The notes under the pieces were generated by a model. The model did no database searches, was not told the origin of the DNA, and saw only the letters and a list, made by a program, of their open reading frames with translations. A DNA stretch of 64,000 nt from Jejuia sp. UBA6058 (GTDB lineage Bacteria > Bacteroidota > Bacteroidia > Flavobacteriales > Flavobacteriaceae). The DNA lies in the NCBI GenBank assembly GCA_002428965.1, contig DIYI01000001.1, positions 62,001 through 126,000 of the forward strand, written 5' to 3'. Positions within the stretch are counted from its first letter, which is position 1; the number at the start of each line of letters is the position of its first letter. A program made the translations under genes and the position numbers. This document shows positions 22,929 to 31,446 of the stretch, in pieces.

Positions 22929-25900
22929 TTAATCTTCAACTAAAACCCAATCGCCTTTTGCAATTAAAGGTTCGGCTTGCTTATATTTTAAGGTTTTATT
23001 TTCACCATTTAAAACGTGTTTAATAGTCACACGATCGTTTCGCCCTATTTTTGGCTTATCACGAACAATAGTTTCTACTACTTGCGGCTGACGTTGAGTA
23101 TTGCCCGCGGCTCTACTTTGTGCAGAACGTTCATCTAAATTAGGAATCTCCTCTTTTGAAGTTTCTACCTTTTCACGTTTTCTAGCTCTCGCTTCCTGAA
23201 TGGTATCTTGTGTTTCATGAGGTAATTCACCTTTAAATAAGAAAGAAATAACATCTTTATTCACCTCATCAATCATTGCTTTAAATAATTCAAAAGCTTC
23301 AAACTTATAAATTAATAAAGGGTCTTTTTGCTCATGAACTGCTAATTGAACGGATTGTTTTAATTCGTCCATTTTACGCAAATGTGTTTTCCACGCATCG
23401 TCAATGATAGCTAATGTGATATTCTTTTCAAAATCAGTGATTAATTGCTTACCATTTGTTTCGTAAGCTTTTTCTAAATCGGTAACTACATTTAAGCTTT
23501 TAACACCATCTGTAAACGGCACGACGATGCGCTTAAATTTATCACGCTGATTTTCATATACATTTTTTATGACAGGAAAAGCAATATCTGCATTGCGCTC
23601 CATTTTTTCTCTGTAATTTTCAAAAGCAGATTTATAGATTTGAGCAGTAATTTCCTGAGCAGATAATTTACCAAAATCTTCTTCTGTAATTGGCGAACTC
23701 ATTGAGAAATACCGAATCAATTCAAACTCAAAATTCTTGAAATCGTTAGCGTCTTTGTTAGTTTGAGCGATACCTTCAGAGGTGTCAAAAATCATATTCG
23801 CCAAATCTACTTGAAGGCGTTCCCCATGTAAAGCATGGTGACGACGCTTGTAAACCACTTCACGCTGTGCATTCATTACATCATCATATTCCAACAAACG
23901 CTTACGTACACCAAAGTTATTTTCCTCAACTTTTTTCTGAGCACGTTCAATAGATTTTGAAATCATGGAATGTTGAATTACTTCACCTTCCTTTAATCCC
24001 ATACGGTCCATCATTTTTGCAATACGCTCGCTACCAAATAAACGCATCAAATTATCTTCAAGAGATACGTAAAACTGAGAACTACCAACATCTCCTTGAC
24101 GACCAGCACGACCACGTAACTGACGGTCTACACGTCGAGAATCATGACGTTCTGTACCAACTATTGCTAAACCACCAGCTGCTTTTACTTCATCACTCAA
24201 TTTAATATCTGTACCGCGACCCGCCATATTTGTTGCAATGGTAACCTGTCCCGAACGACCTGCTTGGTCAACTATTTCTGCTTCTTTTTTATGCTGTTTT
24301 GCATTTAAGACATTGTGAGATATTTTACGAATACTCAACATTTTTCCTAGCAATTCGGAAATTTCAACAGAAGTAGTACCAATCAACACAGGGCGACCAG
24401 CTTGGGATAGCTGAACAACTTCATCAATTACAGCATTGTATTTTTCACGTTTCGTTTTATAAACTAAATCTTCGCGATCATCACGAGCAATAGGTTTATT
24501 AGTTGGAATTTCAACCACATCTAATTTATAGATTTCCCAGAATTCTCCAGCTTCAGTTACAGCGGTACCTGTCATACCAGACAGCTTACGATACATTCTA
24601 AAGTAATTCTGTAGCGTAACTGTGGCGAAGGTTTGTGTAGCATCTTCAATCTTCACATTCTCCTTAGCTTCAATCGCTTGGTGTAATCCGTCAGAATAAC
24701 GACGACCGTCCATAATACGACCAGTTTGCTCATCAACAATCATTACTTTGTTATCCATCACCACATATTGTGTGTCTTTTTCAAACAAAGCATAAGCCTT
24801 CAATAACTGATTTAAAGTATGGATACGTTCAGATTTTACACCAAACTCCTTGAATAATTCTTCTTTAAGTTCAGCCTCTTTTTCCTTTTCAAGATTTTGT
24901 TCCTCAATCTTAGCAATCTCAATACCAATTTCTGGCATTACAAAGAAGTTAGGATCGTCTTTTCCGGAAATATATTCAATACCCTTATCGGTTAATTCAA
25001 TCTGATTATTTTTTTCTTCAATTACATAGTATAATTCCGCATCTACCTTTGGCATTTCACGGTTATTATCTTGCATATAGAAGTTTTCGGTTTTTTGCAA
25101 TAATTGTTTTACACCTTCTTCAGATAAAAATTTAATTAAAGCTTTATTTTTTGGAATACCGCGATATACCCGCAATAGTTGGAAACCACCTTCTTTATCT
25201 TCGCCTTCCTTAATTAATTTCTTGGCTTCAGCTAAAACACCAGTTAAATATTTACGTTGTACAGCTACAATATCATCAACTCTAGGTTTCAACTCGTTAA
25301 ACTCATGGCGATCGCCTTTCGGAATCGGACCAGAGATAATCAATGGTGTACGAGCATCATCTACTAATACAGAATCTACTTCATCCACAATAGCATAATG
25401 GTGCGGACGTTGTACTAAATCTTCCGGTGCATGAGACATATTATCACGCAGATAATCAAAACCAAACTCGTTATTTGTTCCGTAAGTGATATCAGCATTA
25501 TAGGCTTTTCTACGTGCTTCAGAATTCGGTTGGTGGTAGTCTATACAATCAACACTCATTCCGTGGAACTCAAAAATCGGAGCCATCCACGCACTATCAC
25601 GTTTTGCTAAATAATCGTTAACAGTTACTAAGTGCACACCTTTACCGGCCAGCGCATTTAAATATACAGGAAGGGTAGCAACGAGTGTTTTACCTTCACC
25701 TGTTTGCATTTCTGCAATTTTACCTTGGTGTAAAGCAATACCACCAATTAGCTGAACATCATAATGAATCATGTCCCAAGTAATTGGCTTTCCAGCAGCA
25801 TCCCAAGAATTTGCCCAAGTAGCGCTATCACCGTCAAGTGTTACGTATGTTTTTTCGCCAGAAAGCGTTCTATCAAACTCGTTGGCTTTTACGGTAATGT

Positions 25901-26282
25901 CTGTATTATGCACAAAACGTTTCGCCGTTTCCTTAACAACTGCAAAAGCTTCTGGTAAAATATCGTTTAAAACACCTTCGGTAACTTCGTAAGCGTCATC
26001 TCTAAGCTTATCAATTTGCTCATAAATATCTTCCCGAGCATCAATATCCTCTGTGTTTTCTGCTTCAGTAGTTAAGTTAGAAATTTGCTCATCAATCGAA
26101 GCTGTAGCATCTGCTATTTTAGCTTTAAACTCTGCCGTTTTACCTCTTAATTCATCGTGAGATAAAGCTTCAAGAGCACTTTCAAACGTTTTTATTTTAT
26201 CAACTAATGGCGAAATTGCCTTTACATCTTGTTTCGATTTGTCTCCTACAAATACTTTTAAGACCGAATCTAAAAAACCCAT
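22929..26282 (-). CDS. secA: Preprotein translocase ATPase SecA (long Bacteroidota form)
   Basis: Motor ATPase that pushes unfolded preproteins through SecYEG. It has 1117 residues, against 901 in E. coli. Walker A is in M-Q-T-G-E-G-K-T (about residues 189-196), Walker B-like V-D-E-V-D-S-V-L-V-D-D-A-R-T-P-L-I-I-S-G follows, and the second motor half has G-T-D-I-K-L and R-Q-L-R-G-R-A-G-R-Q-G-D. The extra length is spread over insertions, including a charged stretch after residue about 320. The C terminus ends G-D-W-V-L-V-E-D and has no Cys-rich zinc motif, so it lacks the usual SecB contact. Confidence 0.98.
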   Translation of the reverse strand: MGFLDSVLKVFVGDKSKQDVKAISPLVDKIKTFESALEALSHDELRGKTAEFKAKIADATASIDEQISNLTTEAENTEDIDAREDIYEQIDKLRDDAYEVTEGVLNDILPEAFAVVKETAKRFVHNTDITVKANEFDRTLSGEKTYVTLDGDSATWANSWDAAGKPITWDMIHYDVQLIGGIALHQGKIAEMQTGEGKTLVATLPVYLNALAGKGVHLVTVNDYLAKRDSAWMAPIFEFHGMSVDCIDYHQPNSEARRKAYNADITYGTNNEFGFDYLRDNMSHAPEDLVQRPHHYAIVDEVDSVLVDDARTPLIISGPIPKGDRHEFNELKPRVDDIVAVQRKYLTGVLAEAKKLIKEGEDKEGGFQLLRVYRGIPKNKALIKFLSEEGVKQLLQKTENFYMQDNNREMPKVDAELYYVIEEKNNQIELTDKGIEYISGKDDPNFFVMPEIGIEIAKIEEQNLEKEKEAELKEELFKEFGVKSERIHTLNQLLKAYALFEKDTQYVVMDNKVMIVDEQTGRIMDGRRYSDGLHQAIEAKENVKIEDATQTFATVTLQNYFRMYRKLSGMTGTAVTEAGEFWEIYKLDVVEIPTNKPIARDDREDLVYKTKREKYNAVIDEVVQLSQAGRPVLIGTTSVEISELLGKMLSIRKISHNVLNAKQHKKEAEIVDQAGRSGQVTIATNMAGRGTDIKLSDEVKAAGGLAIVGTERHDSRRVDRQLRGRAGRQGDVGSSQFYVSLEDNLMRLFGSERIAKMMDRMGLKEGEVIQHSMISKSIERAQKKVEENNFGVRKRLLEYDDVMNAQREVVYKRRHHALHGERLQVDLANMIFDTSEGIAQTNKDANDFKNFEFELIRYFSMSSPITEEDFGKLSAQEITAQIYKSAFENYREKMERNADIAFPVIKNVYENQRDKFKRIVVPFTDGVKSLNVVTDLEKAYETNGKQLITDFEKNITLAIIDDAWKTHLRKMDELKQSVQLAVHEQKDPLLIYKFEAFELFKAMIDEVNKDVISFLFKGELPHETQDTIQEARARKREKVETSKEEIPNLDERSAQSRAAGNTQRQPQVVETIVRDKPKIGRNDRVTIKHVLNGENKTLKYKQAEPLIAKGDWVLVED

Positions 26283-26355
26283 ATTATATGTTTTATATTT
26301 TAACTAGGCTAGTCCTAGGTTTTATCATTTCTAAACGCGCTTGAAAAGCGACTTT

Positions 26356-26363
26356 CAAAGATA
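26356..26363 (-). promoter_or_regulatory. -7 element upstream of secA
   Basis: Read on the minus strand the bases are TATCTTTG, a full match to TAnnTTTG. It lies about 74 bp before the secA ATG, so the leader would be about 67 nt. No TTG is found at the normal -33 distance. It lies downstream of the DUF2795 gene's terminator, consistent with a separate secA transcript. Confidence 0.5.
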
Positions 26364-26396
26364 CATTTTGTAATACTTCTTTCTGTGGTAAAGGAC

Positions 26397-26425
26397 AAAA
26401 AAAAAGCCTCAAATCGAGACTTTTT
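26397..26425 (-). terminator. Rho-independent terminator after the DUF2795 gene
   Basis: On the minus strand, a 10-bp stem (26416-26425 with 26401-26410, one G-T wobble) with a 5-nt loop is followed by a run of T (A on the plus strand, from 26405 back to 26397). It lies 22 bp past the stop codon of the small gene and upstream of secA. Confidence 0.82.
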
Positions 26426-26447
26426 AACGGTTCTTTATGCTTTATTT

Positions 26448-26669
26448 TTAATATTCATCTTCATTCCAAAGATAATCTTCGTCAGTTGGATAGTCTGACC
26501 AGATTTCCTCGATAGAATCATACGAATCACCTTCATCTTCAATAGACTGTAAGTTCTCTACAACCTCTAAAGGTGCACCAGTTCTAATGGCGTAATCTAT
26601 CAATTCGTCTTTTGTGGCTGGCCAAGGCGCATCACTTAAATACGATGCTAATTCTAATGTCCAATACAT
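26448..26669 (-). CDS. DUF2795 family small protein
   Basis: 73 residues from the ATG at 26669, starting M-Y-W-T-L-E-L-A-S-Y-L. The family pattern W-P-A-T-K-D-E-L-I-D-Y-A-x-R (residues about 15-28) is clear, and the C-terminal third is strongly acidic (D-E-G-D-S-Y-D-S-I-E-E-I-W). A TTG 24 nt upstream would add eight residues, but this is unlikely because it falls against the promoter. The biochemical role is not known. The gene has its own consensus promoter and terminator, so it is an independent unit. Confidence 0.9.
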   Translation of the reverse strand: MYWTLELASYLSDAPWPATKDELIDYAIRTGAPLEVVENLQSIEDEGDSYDSIEEIWSDYPTDEDYLWNEDEY

Positions 26670-26690
26670 TTCTTTCTGTTTAATTTTTTG

Positions 26691-26720
26691 CAAAAATAAT
26701 TTTTTAGTTTAAACACGCAA
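26691..26720 (-). promoter_or_regulatory. Promoter of the DUF2795 gene
   Basis: On the minus strand, TTG (26718-26720) is followed by exactly 19 nt and then TATTTTTG (26691-26698). This fits the Bacteroidota TTG-N19-TAnnTTTG promoter in both elements and spacing, the best such match in the window. Transcription should start near 26684, about 15 nt before the ATG. Confidence 0.85.
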
Positions 26721-26843
26721 GAAAAAAGTGAATTAATTAATCATTAATTAAAAGAACGTATCTTTTTGTACTCTAAACAGTTGAAATTATCCTCGCTTTG
26801 TTAATAATAGCGCAACATTTCAGCGTTTTCGTAATTGGTTTTT

Positions 26844-26967
26844 GGGCGTTACCCTCGATTCTAATTTAGAATGTTCAATGAACCTTACGTGCTCGGGTCG
26901 GGCTTTCGGTTAAAAGTTTTGGCTCGATGCTCGCCTCGCCAAAAGCTGCCACTGCAATCCCTAACGC
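26844..26967 (+). repeat. Dispersed GCGTTA/TAACGC element, copy 2
   Basis: This element lies in the 377-bp gap between the DUF2795 and cobalamin adenosyltransferase genes, which holds no other gene. It has the same three conserved blocks as the copy at 11366 and the same terminal inverted repeats (26846-26851 and 26962-26967). The variable hairpin here is TTTTGGC (26917-26923) with GCCAAAA (26938-26944). Flanking sequence adds a further stem, TCGTAATT (26829-26836) with AATTACGA (26975-26982). Both neighbouring genes are on the minus strand, so this copy is antisense to them, unlike copy 1. Confidence 0.75.
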
Positions 26968-27046
26968 AAAAGATAATTACGAACGTTAGCTGCAATTTTA
27001 GGATTCTAAATAAAAACTTCAGTCTTCTAGCGTCAAGCTTCTAACT

Positions 27047-27619
27047 TCATTTCTTTTCAGGAATCCATTTAATTTCATTTGCTTGTAAATCGTGTGACAA
27101 TTTCCGTGCCAACACAAAAAGGTAGTCAGAAAGACGGTTTAGGTAGGTTAACGCGTTCGCTTCAAAAGGTTCTAATTCATTCAATGCCGAAGCTAATCGC
27201 TCTGCACGTCTACAAACACAACGTGCTATATGACAGAATGACACCGTTTGATGTCCGCCAGGTAAAACAAAATGCGTCATTGGTGGTAAAGCATCGTTCA
27301 TGGTATCCATTTCTTGCTCTAAAAGTTCGATATCAGCAGAAGAAATTTTTTCAATATTCAAGCGTTCTTTACCATTCTTTAAAATAGCTTTTTCAGGGTC
27401 GGTTGCTAAAATAGCCCCAACTGTAAACAATTTATCTTGAATGGTGATTAAAATATCTTTGTAATGATTATTGAAATCTTGGTCGCGTATCAAACCTATC
27501 TGAGAGTTAAGCTCATCAACTGTTCCATAGCTGTCAATTCTTATATGATGTTTCGGCACACGTGTACCTCCAAATAGGGCAGTAGTGCCCTTATCTCCTG
27601 TTTTGGTGTAAATTTTCAT
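27047..27619 (-). CDS. Cob(I)yrinic acid a,c-diamide adenosyltransferase, PduO type
   Basis: Transfers the adenosyl group of ATP to cob(I)alamin, giving coenzyme B12. The 190 residues carry the PduO-type N-terminal ATP-binding motif Y-T-K-T-G-D-K-G-T-T (residues 4-13), V-D-E-L-N-S-Q-I-G (about 34-42) and the helix motif C-R-R-A-E-R-L-A (about 135-142). The cofactor serves enzymes such as methylmalonyl-CoA mutase. No cobalamin riboswitch was recognised upstream. Confidence 0.94.
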   Translation of the reverse strand: MKIYTKTGDKGTTALFGGTRVPKHHIRIDSYGTVDELNSQIGLIRDQDFNNHYKDILITIQDKLFTVGAILATDPEKAILKNGKERLNIEKISSADIELLEQEMDTMNDALPPMTHFVLPGGHQTVSFCHIARCVCRRAERLASALNELEPFEANALTYLNRLSDYLFVLARKLSHDLQANEIKWIPEKK

Positions 27620-27641
27620 TTTTCTTTCTCACTTTGAATAG

Positions 27642-27770
27642 TTAGCGCTTCCTAATTGAATTTTTTCTAAACATGGAATCTCTATGTCTTAATTCTCTGC
27701 GTCTACTTAATCTGTTAGAAATCATTTTAATCAATAAAAATATTCCAAAAAGAATAAGAATTGCAAGCAC
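27642..27770 (-). CDS. Candidate small membrane protein, 42 residues
   Basis: A short frame in the gap upstream of the adenosyltransferase gene. It starts at a GTG (27768-27770) and stops at 27642-27644. The translation has one hydrophobic segment (L-A-I-L-I-L-F-G-I-F-L-L-I, residues 2-14) followed by a strongly basic tail (R-L-S-R-R-R-E-L-R-H-R). This pattern is common in real single-span small proteins and is unlike the surrounding noncoding sequence. There is no ATG start and no recognised family, so the call rests on composition only. Confidence 0.4.
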   Translation of the reverse strand: MLAILILFGIFLLIKMISNRLSRRRELRHRDSMFRKNSIRKR

Positions 27771-27801
27771 TATTTAATTTTTGATATAAAGTTAAGAAAT
27801 T

Positions 27802-28575
27802 CTATACTCTAATTTTAAAATGCTCTTTGGCTTGTTCTTTTCGGAAGAATACTAAACCCCATTGGAAGGTATCTATAGTAACTGTAACTTTCGGGTGTTT
27901 CTTGATGATTTCCCAAGCTTCGGTCATACCTCTAGACCAATAAATGTCATCAAAAATGAAAAGAGAGTTGTTGTTAGCTTTTGGGAGTAACATATTAAAA
28001 TAGCTCAGAGTAGCTTCTTTGGTGTGATTACCGTCAAAGAAAACCAAATTATAAGTTGCATGTTTTGATTTTGGTATAATTTCGGAAAATTTACCATTTA
28101 TAACTTCGATGTTCTCTAATTGTTGAAGTTGAAATTGATTTGAGGCGTATTTTGTTATTTCTGGACAGCCTTCAATAGAGATAATCTCTGAATTGGGAAA
28201 ACCTAAGCTCATAGCTTGGGTTGCAAAACCTAATGATGTACCAAGTTCTAGAATATTTTTAAATTGAAAGTACTTGCAGATTCTAAATAGTAATTTCGAA
28301 TTTTTATTAGAAATTGAGACGTGTTTTACGATATCTGAAATTTTTCTCTCAGAAGATTTTAACTTCGTACTACCTGCGCCAAAATCAGTAACACTAATTT
28401 TATGATTTACCTTCTTTAGGCGATTTTTGAAATCTTTAATATTTTGATATTCTGGATATTTAGTGCTGTCATAAAAACAATTTGTAACTAAATCAAATAC
28501 AAAAGGCGAATGTACTCCATGTTGATTCGTCGAATTTATAAGGAACTTTATATGTTGTTTGATTTGGTATATCAT
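27802..28575 (-). CDS. Class I SAM-dependent methyltransferase
   Basis: 257 residues. The SAM-binding motif I L-E-L-G-T-S-L-G-F-A-T is at about residues 106-116, an acidic residue ends the next strand (I-S-I-E-G), and F-F-D-G-N-H (about 178-183) resembles the metal-site motif of small O-methyltransferases. The N terminus (Q-H-G-V-H-S-P-F-V-F-D) is shared by a flavobacterial subfamily. The substrate is not known. It lies 44 bp downstream of the ABC-F gene on the same strand and may be cotranscribed. Confidence 0.82.
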   Translation of the reverse strand: MIYQIKQHIKFLINSTNQHGVHSPFVFDLVTNCFYDSTKYPEYQNIKDFKNRLKKVNHKISVTDFGAGSTKLKSSERKISDIVKHVSISNKNSKLLFRICKYFQFKNILELGTSLGFATQAMSLGFPNSEIISIEGCPEITKYASNQFQLQQLENIEVINGKFSEIIPKSKHATYNLVFFDGNHTKEATLSYFNMLLPKANNNSLFIFDDIYWSRGMTEAWEIIKKHPKVTVTIDTFQWGLVFFRKEQAKEHFKIRV

Positions 28576-28619
28576 CTATTTAGTTCTGACGTTGCGTCTT
28601 TGTGCCTTATTGAGAAAGC

Positions 28620-30482
28620 CTAATCTTCCAATTTAGCTGATAACTCAAACCAGCGCTCTTCTTTTGCCTCAATGATGTCAATAAGATTTTGTAGTTCTTC
28701 GGATAGTGTATTGATCTCCTCTTGAGTCAAATCAGGATTGTTAAATTTGCTTTCCAATTCTTTTTTATCAAAAGTTAAACTATTCAGTTTACTTTCAATA
28801 TTTCGTAATTCTTTTTCTTCATTAAAAGAGAGTTTAGAAGCTTCGTTTTGTTTCCAAGAATCTTTATCTTTTTTATCCTCTGTGGTTTTAGAAATTACAG
28901 TTTGGCTATCTTCATAAACACGATAATCACTATAGTTTCCTGGGAAATCTTCAATAACACCATCACCTTTAAACACAAAGAGGTGATCCACAATTTTGTC
29001 CATAAAGTAACGATCGTGAGATACCACAATAATACATCCTGGAAAATCCAACAGAAAACTTTCTAGAACATTCAATGTAACAATATCCAAATCATTGGTG
29101 GGCTCATCTAAAATTAAAAAATTAGGATTTTGAATTAAAACCGTACATAAATATAAACGCTTACGTTCGCCACCGCTTAGTTTTTCAACATAGTCGTATT
29201 GCTTTTTTCTGCTAAATAAAAAACGTTCTAAAAGTTGTTGCGCACTAATTTGTCTTCCTTTTTTAAGCGGAATATAATCTCCATATTCTTTAATAACATC
29301 AATAACCTTTTGTTCAGGTTTTATAGAGATGCCGTTTTGTGTGTAGTACCCAAATTTCACGGTTTCGCCTTTAACAACTTTTCCAGCATCTGGTATTGCA
29401 GATTGGGTTAATATATTTAGGAAAGTAGTTTTACCAGTCCCGTTTTTTCCAATTATACCAACACGTTCGCCTTTTTTAAAAGTGTAGTCAAAACTATTTA
29501 ATATCACTTTGTTTTTAAAAGCTTTTGATACTTTATGAAACTCTAAAATCTTACTTCCTAGTCGCTCCATGTTAAGCTCCAGTTGCAACTCATGTTCTTT
29601 CCTACGTTGATGGGCTTTGTGCTTTATTTCAAAAAAATCATCAATTCTGGACTTAGATTTTGTGGTTCTTGCTTTAGGCTGCCTACGCATCCACTCTAAC
29701 TCTTTCTTATAGAGCTGTTTGGTTTTGCCAGCTTCAATTTCTTCTCGCTCTTTGCGGGCCTCTTTCTTTTCTAGATAGTAAGAGTAATTTCCTTTATAGC
29801 TATATAGTTCGCCATTATCTAACTCAATAATTTCATTACAAACCCTCTCCAGAAAGTATCTATCATGCGTTACCATAAAAAGAGTGATATTCTCTTTGGT
29901 AAAAAACTCTTCTAGCCATTCTATCATCTCTAAATCAAGATGGTTTGTAGGTTCGTCTAAGATCAATAAATCTGGTTTATTGATTAAGGCGTTAGCTAAA
30001 GCTAAACGTTTTTTCTGTCCCCCTGAGAGCGTGTTAACTTTCTGCTCTAAATTTTCTAACTTGAGCTTAAAAAGAATCTGTTTGTAAAGTGTTTCAAAAT
30101 CCCAGGCTTGATGATGCTCCATGGCATCAAAAGCAACTTGATACGCCTCTGTATCTTCAGGGTCTAGTAGCGCTTTTTCGTAGTTCGAAATTATCTTTAG
30201 AATAGGATTGTCGCTGGCAAGAATGGTGTCTTCAATAGTTAATGTTTTGTCAAACTGAGGGTCTTGAGACAAAAAAGCAACCTTAATATCTTTTCGGTAA
30301 ATTATATTGCCAGAATCTGCAGTGTCACTTCCAGATAATATATTTAAAATAGATGTCTTGCCTGTACCATTTTTGGCCACAAATGCTATTTTTTGATCTT
30401 TATGGATGCTGAATGAAATATTTTCAAACAACGTCAGTTCGCCATAAGATTTTGATATGCTTTCTACTGTAAGATAGTTCAA
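28620..30482 (-). CDS. ABC-F family ATPase, Uup-like
   Basis: Soluble tandem ATPase that acts on ribosomes or DNA, not a transporter. The 620 residues contain two nucleotide-binding domains with Walker A G-K-N-G-T-G-K-T in each half, signatures L-S-G-G-Q-K-K-R and L-S-G-G-E-R-K-R, and Walker B D-E-P-T-N-H-L-D and D-E-P-T-N-D-L-D. The interdomain linker is long and basic (about 235-305). A C-terminal coiled coil (about 555-620) is typical of Uup. The apparent start is a TTG giving M-N-Y-L-T-V-E-S-I-S; no in-frame ATG is seen just upstream. Confidence 0.9.
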   Translation of the reverse strand: MNYLTVESISKSYGELTLFENISFSIHKDQKIAFVAKNGTGKTSILNILSGSDTADSGNIIYRKDIKVAFLSQDPQFDKTLTIEDTILASDNPILKIISNYEKALLDPEDTEAYQVAFDAMEHHQAWDFETLYKQILFKLKLENLEQKVNTLSGGQKKRLALANALINKPDLLILDEPTNHLDLEMIEWLEEFFTKENITLFMVTHDRYFLERVCNEIIELDNGELYSYKGNYSYYLEKKEARKEREEIEAGKTKQLYKKELEWMRRQPKARTTKSKSRIDDFFEIKHKAHQRRKEHELQLELNMERLGSKILEFHKVSKAFKNKVILNSFDYTFKKGERVGIIGKNGTGKTTFLNILTQSAIPDAGKVVKGETVKFGYYTQNGISIKPEQKVIDVIKEYGDYIPLKKGRQISAQQLLERFLFSRKKQYDYVEKLSGGERKRLYLCTVLIQNPNFLILDEPTNDLDIVTLNVLESFLLDFPGCIIVVSHDRYFMDKIVDHLFVFKGDGVIEDFPGNYSDYRVYEDSQTVISKTTEDKKDKDSWKQNEASKLSFNEEKELRNIESKLNSLTFDKKELESKFNNPDLTQEEINTLSEELQNLIDIIEAKEERWFELSAKLED

Positions 30483-30623
30483 ACTTTTTTTTACAAATAA
30501 CGGATAAAAAACAGAATCTGTCCAATGGTGTTTAAGAATTTGTTTGGGTATTTATTTTTCTAAATAGCAAGAATCAAAGCGTTATAAAAATCGGCCAAAG
30601 TTTTATTATTCACGATGAAAGGT

Positions 30624-30631
30624 TATATTTG
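30624..30631 (+). promoter_or_regulatory. -7 element at the head of the polysaccharide locus
   Basis: TATATTTG matches TAnnTTTG and lies 21 nt before the first ATG. No TTG is present at the -33 distance. The gap of 170 bp to the divergent ABC-F gene makes this the likely main promoter of the long plus-strand gene run. Confidence 0.6.
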
Positions 30632-30652
30632 CGATAGCTCAAATTACTTAGA

Positions 30653-31438
30653 ATGCAACGCCTTATTTGGTCTTTTTTATTGGTATTTGGTGTTTTGTGT
30701 ACATCTTGTATAACTAATAAGGACCTTGTTTACCTACAAGATAAAGGAACTATAGTTTCTGATTCGACCAAAATACAAGTGTTACCTAAACCATATAGAG
30801 TTCAGGTAAATGATATTTTAAGCATTAATGTTAAAGCATTAGATGAGGAGTTGACAGCTATTTTTAATCCTGCGGGAGCTCTTAATGTTGCTGGTGGGCA
30901 AGGAGGTTTGTACTTTAATGGTTTTACTGTAGATTTACACGGTAATATTGAATTTCCAATTTTAGGTGAAATAAACGTTTTAGGGTTTACGGTTGAGGAA
31001 ATTGAAGATAAGGTTGAGGAAGAACTATTGGAGCGTTACTTTAAAAAGACAGCAGAAATTTTTGTAACTGTTAAACTGTCGGGTTTAAAATATTCTGTAA
31101 TAGGAGAAGCAGCTACGGGAGTATATACCTTGTACCAAGATAGAGTTAACATAATAGAAGCTTTAGCAAATGCGGGAGATATTGCTATTACAGGAGACCG
31201 AAGAGATGTATTGATTATAAGGCAATATCCAGATGGACAAAAGATTCATCATATTGATCTTACTGACATTAGCGCGATGCAGTCGCCTTTTTATTTTATT
31301 CAGCCAAACGATATTATTCAGGTAAAACCTTTGAAACGTAAAGTTTTTGGTGCTGGACAAACGGTTACTCAAAATATTGCAACTTTTGCCAGTATTTTTT
31401 CTGTTTTGGTATCTGTCTATCTTATAACACAAAATTAG
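30653..31438 (+). CDS. Polysaccharide export outer-membrane lipoprotein (OPX, Wza-like)
   Basis: Forms or contributes to the outer-membrane exit channel for polysaccharide. The 261 residues begin with a lipoprotein signal (hydrophobic 4-16, lipobox L-C-T-S-C with Cys at about residue 19). The polysaccharide-export domain (about 45-135) includes Y-R-V-Q-V-N-D-I-L-S-I-N-V, and an SLBB-like domain contains V-I-G-E-A-A-T-G-V-Y. A C-terminal hydrophobic helix (about 240-258) could span the outer membrane. It is first in the locus, 8 bp before the Wzc-type gene. Confidence 0.92.
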   Translation: MQRLIWSFLLVFGVLCTSCITNKDLVYLQDKGTIVSDSTKIQVLPKPYRVQVNDILSINVKALDEELTAIFNPAGALNVAGGQGGLYFNGFTVDLHGNIEFPILGEINVLGFTVEEIEDKVEEELLERYFKKTAEIFVTVKLSGLKYSVIGEAATGVYTLYQDRVNIIEALANAGDIAITGDRRDVLIIRQYPDGQKIHHIDLTDISAMQSPFYFIQPNDIIQVKPLKRKVFGAGQTVTQNIATFASIFSVLVSVYLITQN

Positions 31439-31446
31439 ATCAAAGT

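Noticed and set aside
27001..27060. Further heptad-repeat copy near the end of the adenosyltransferase gene
   Set aside because: CTTC/CTAA-like units recur roughly every 7 nt but are too degenerate to claim as the same element as in the ribosomal gaps.
27620..27801. Cobalamin riboswitch upstream of the adenosyltransferase gene
   Set aside because: No B12-box-like sequence or suitable multi-stem fold was seen; the gap is short and A/T-rich, and part of it is better explained by the small basic frame.
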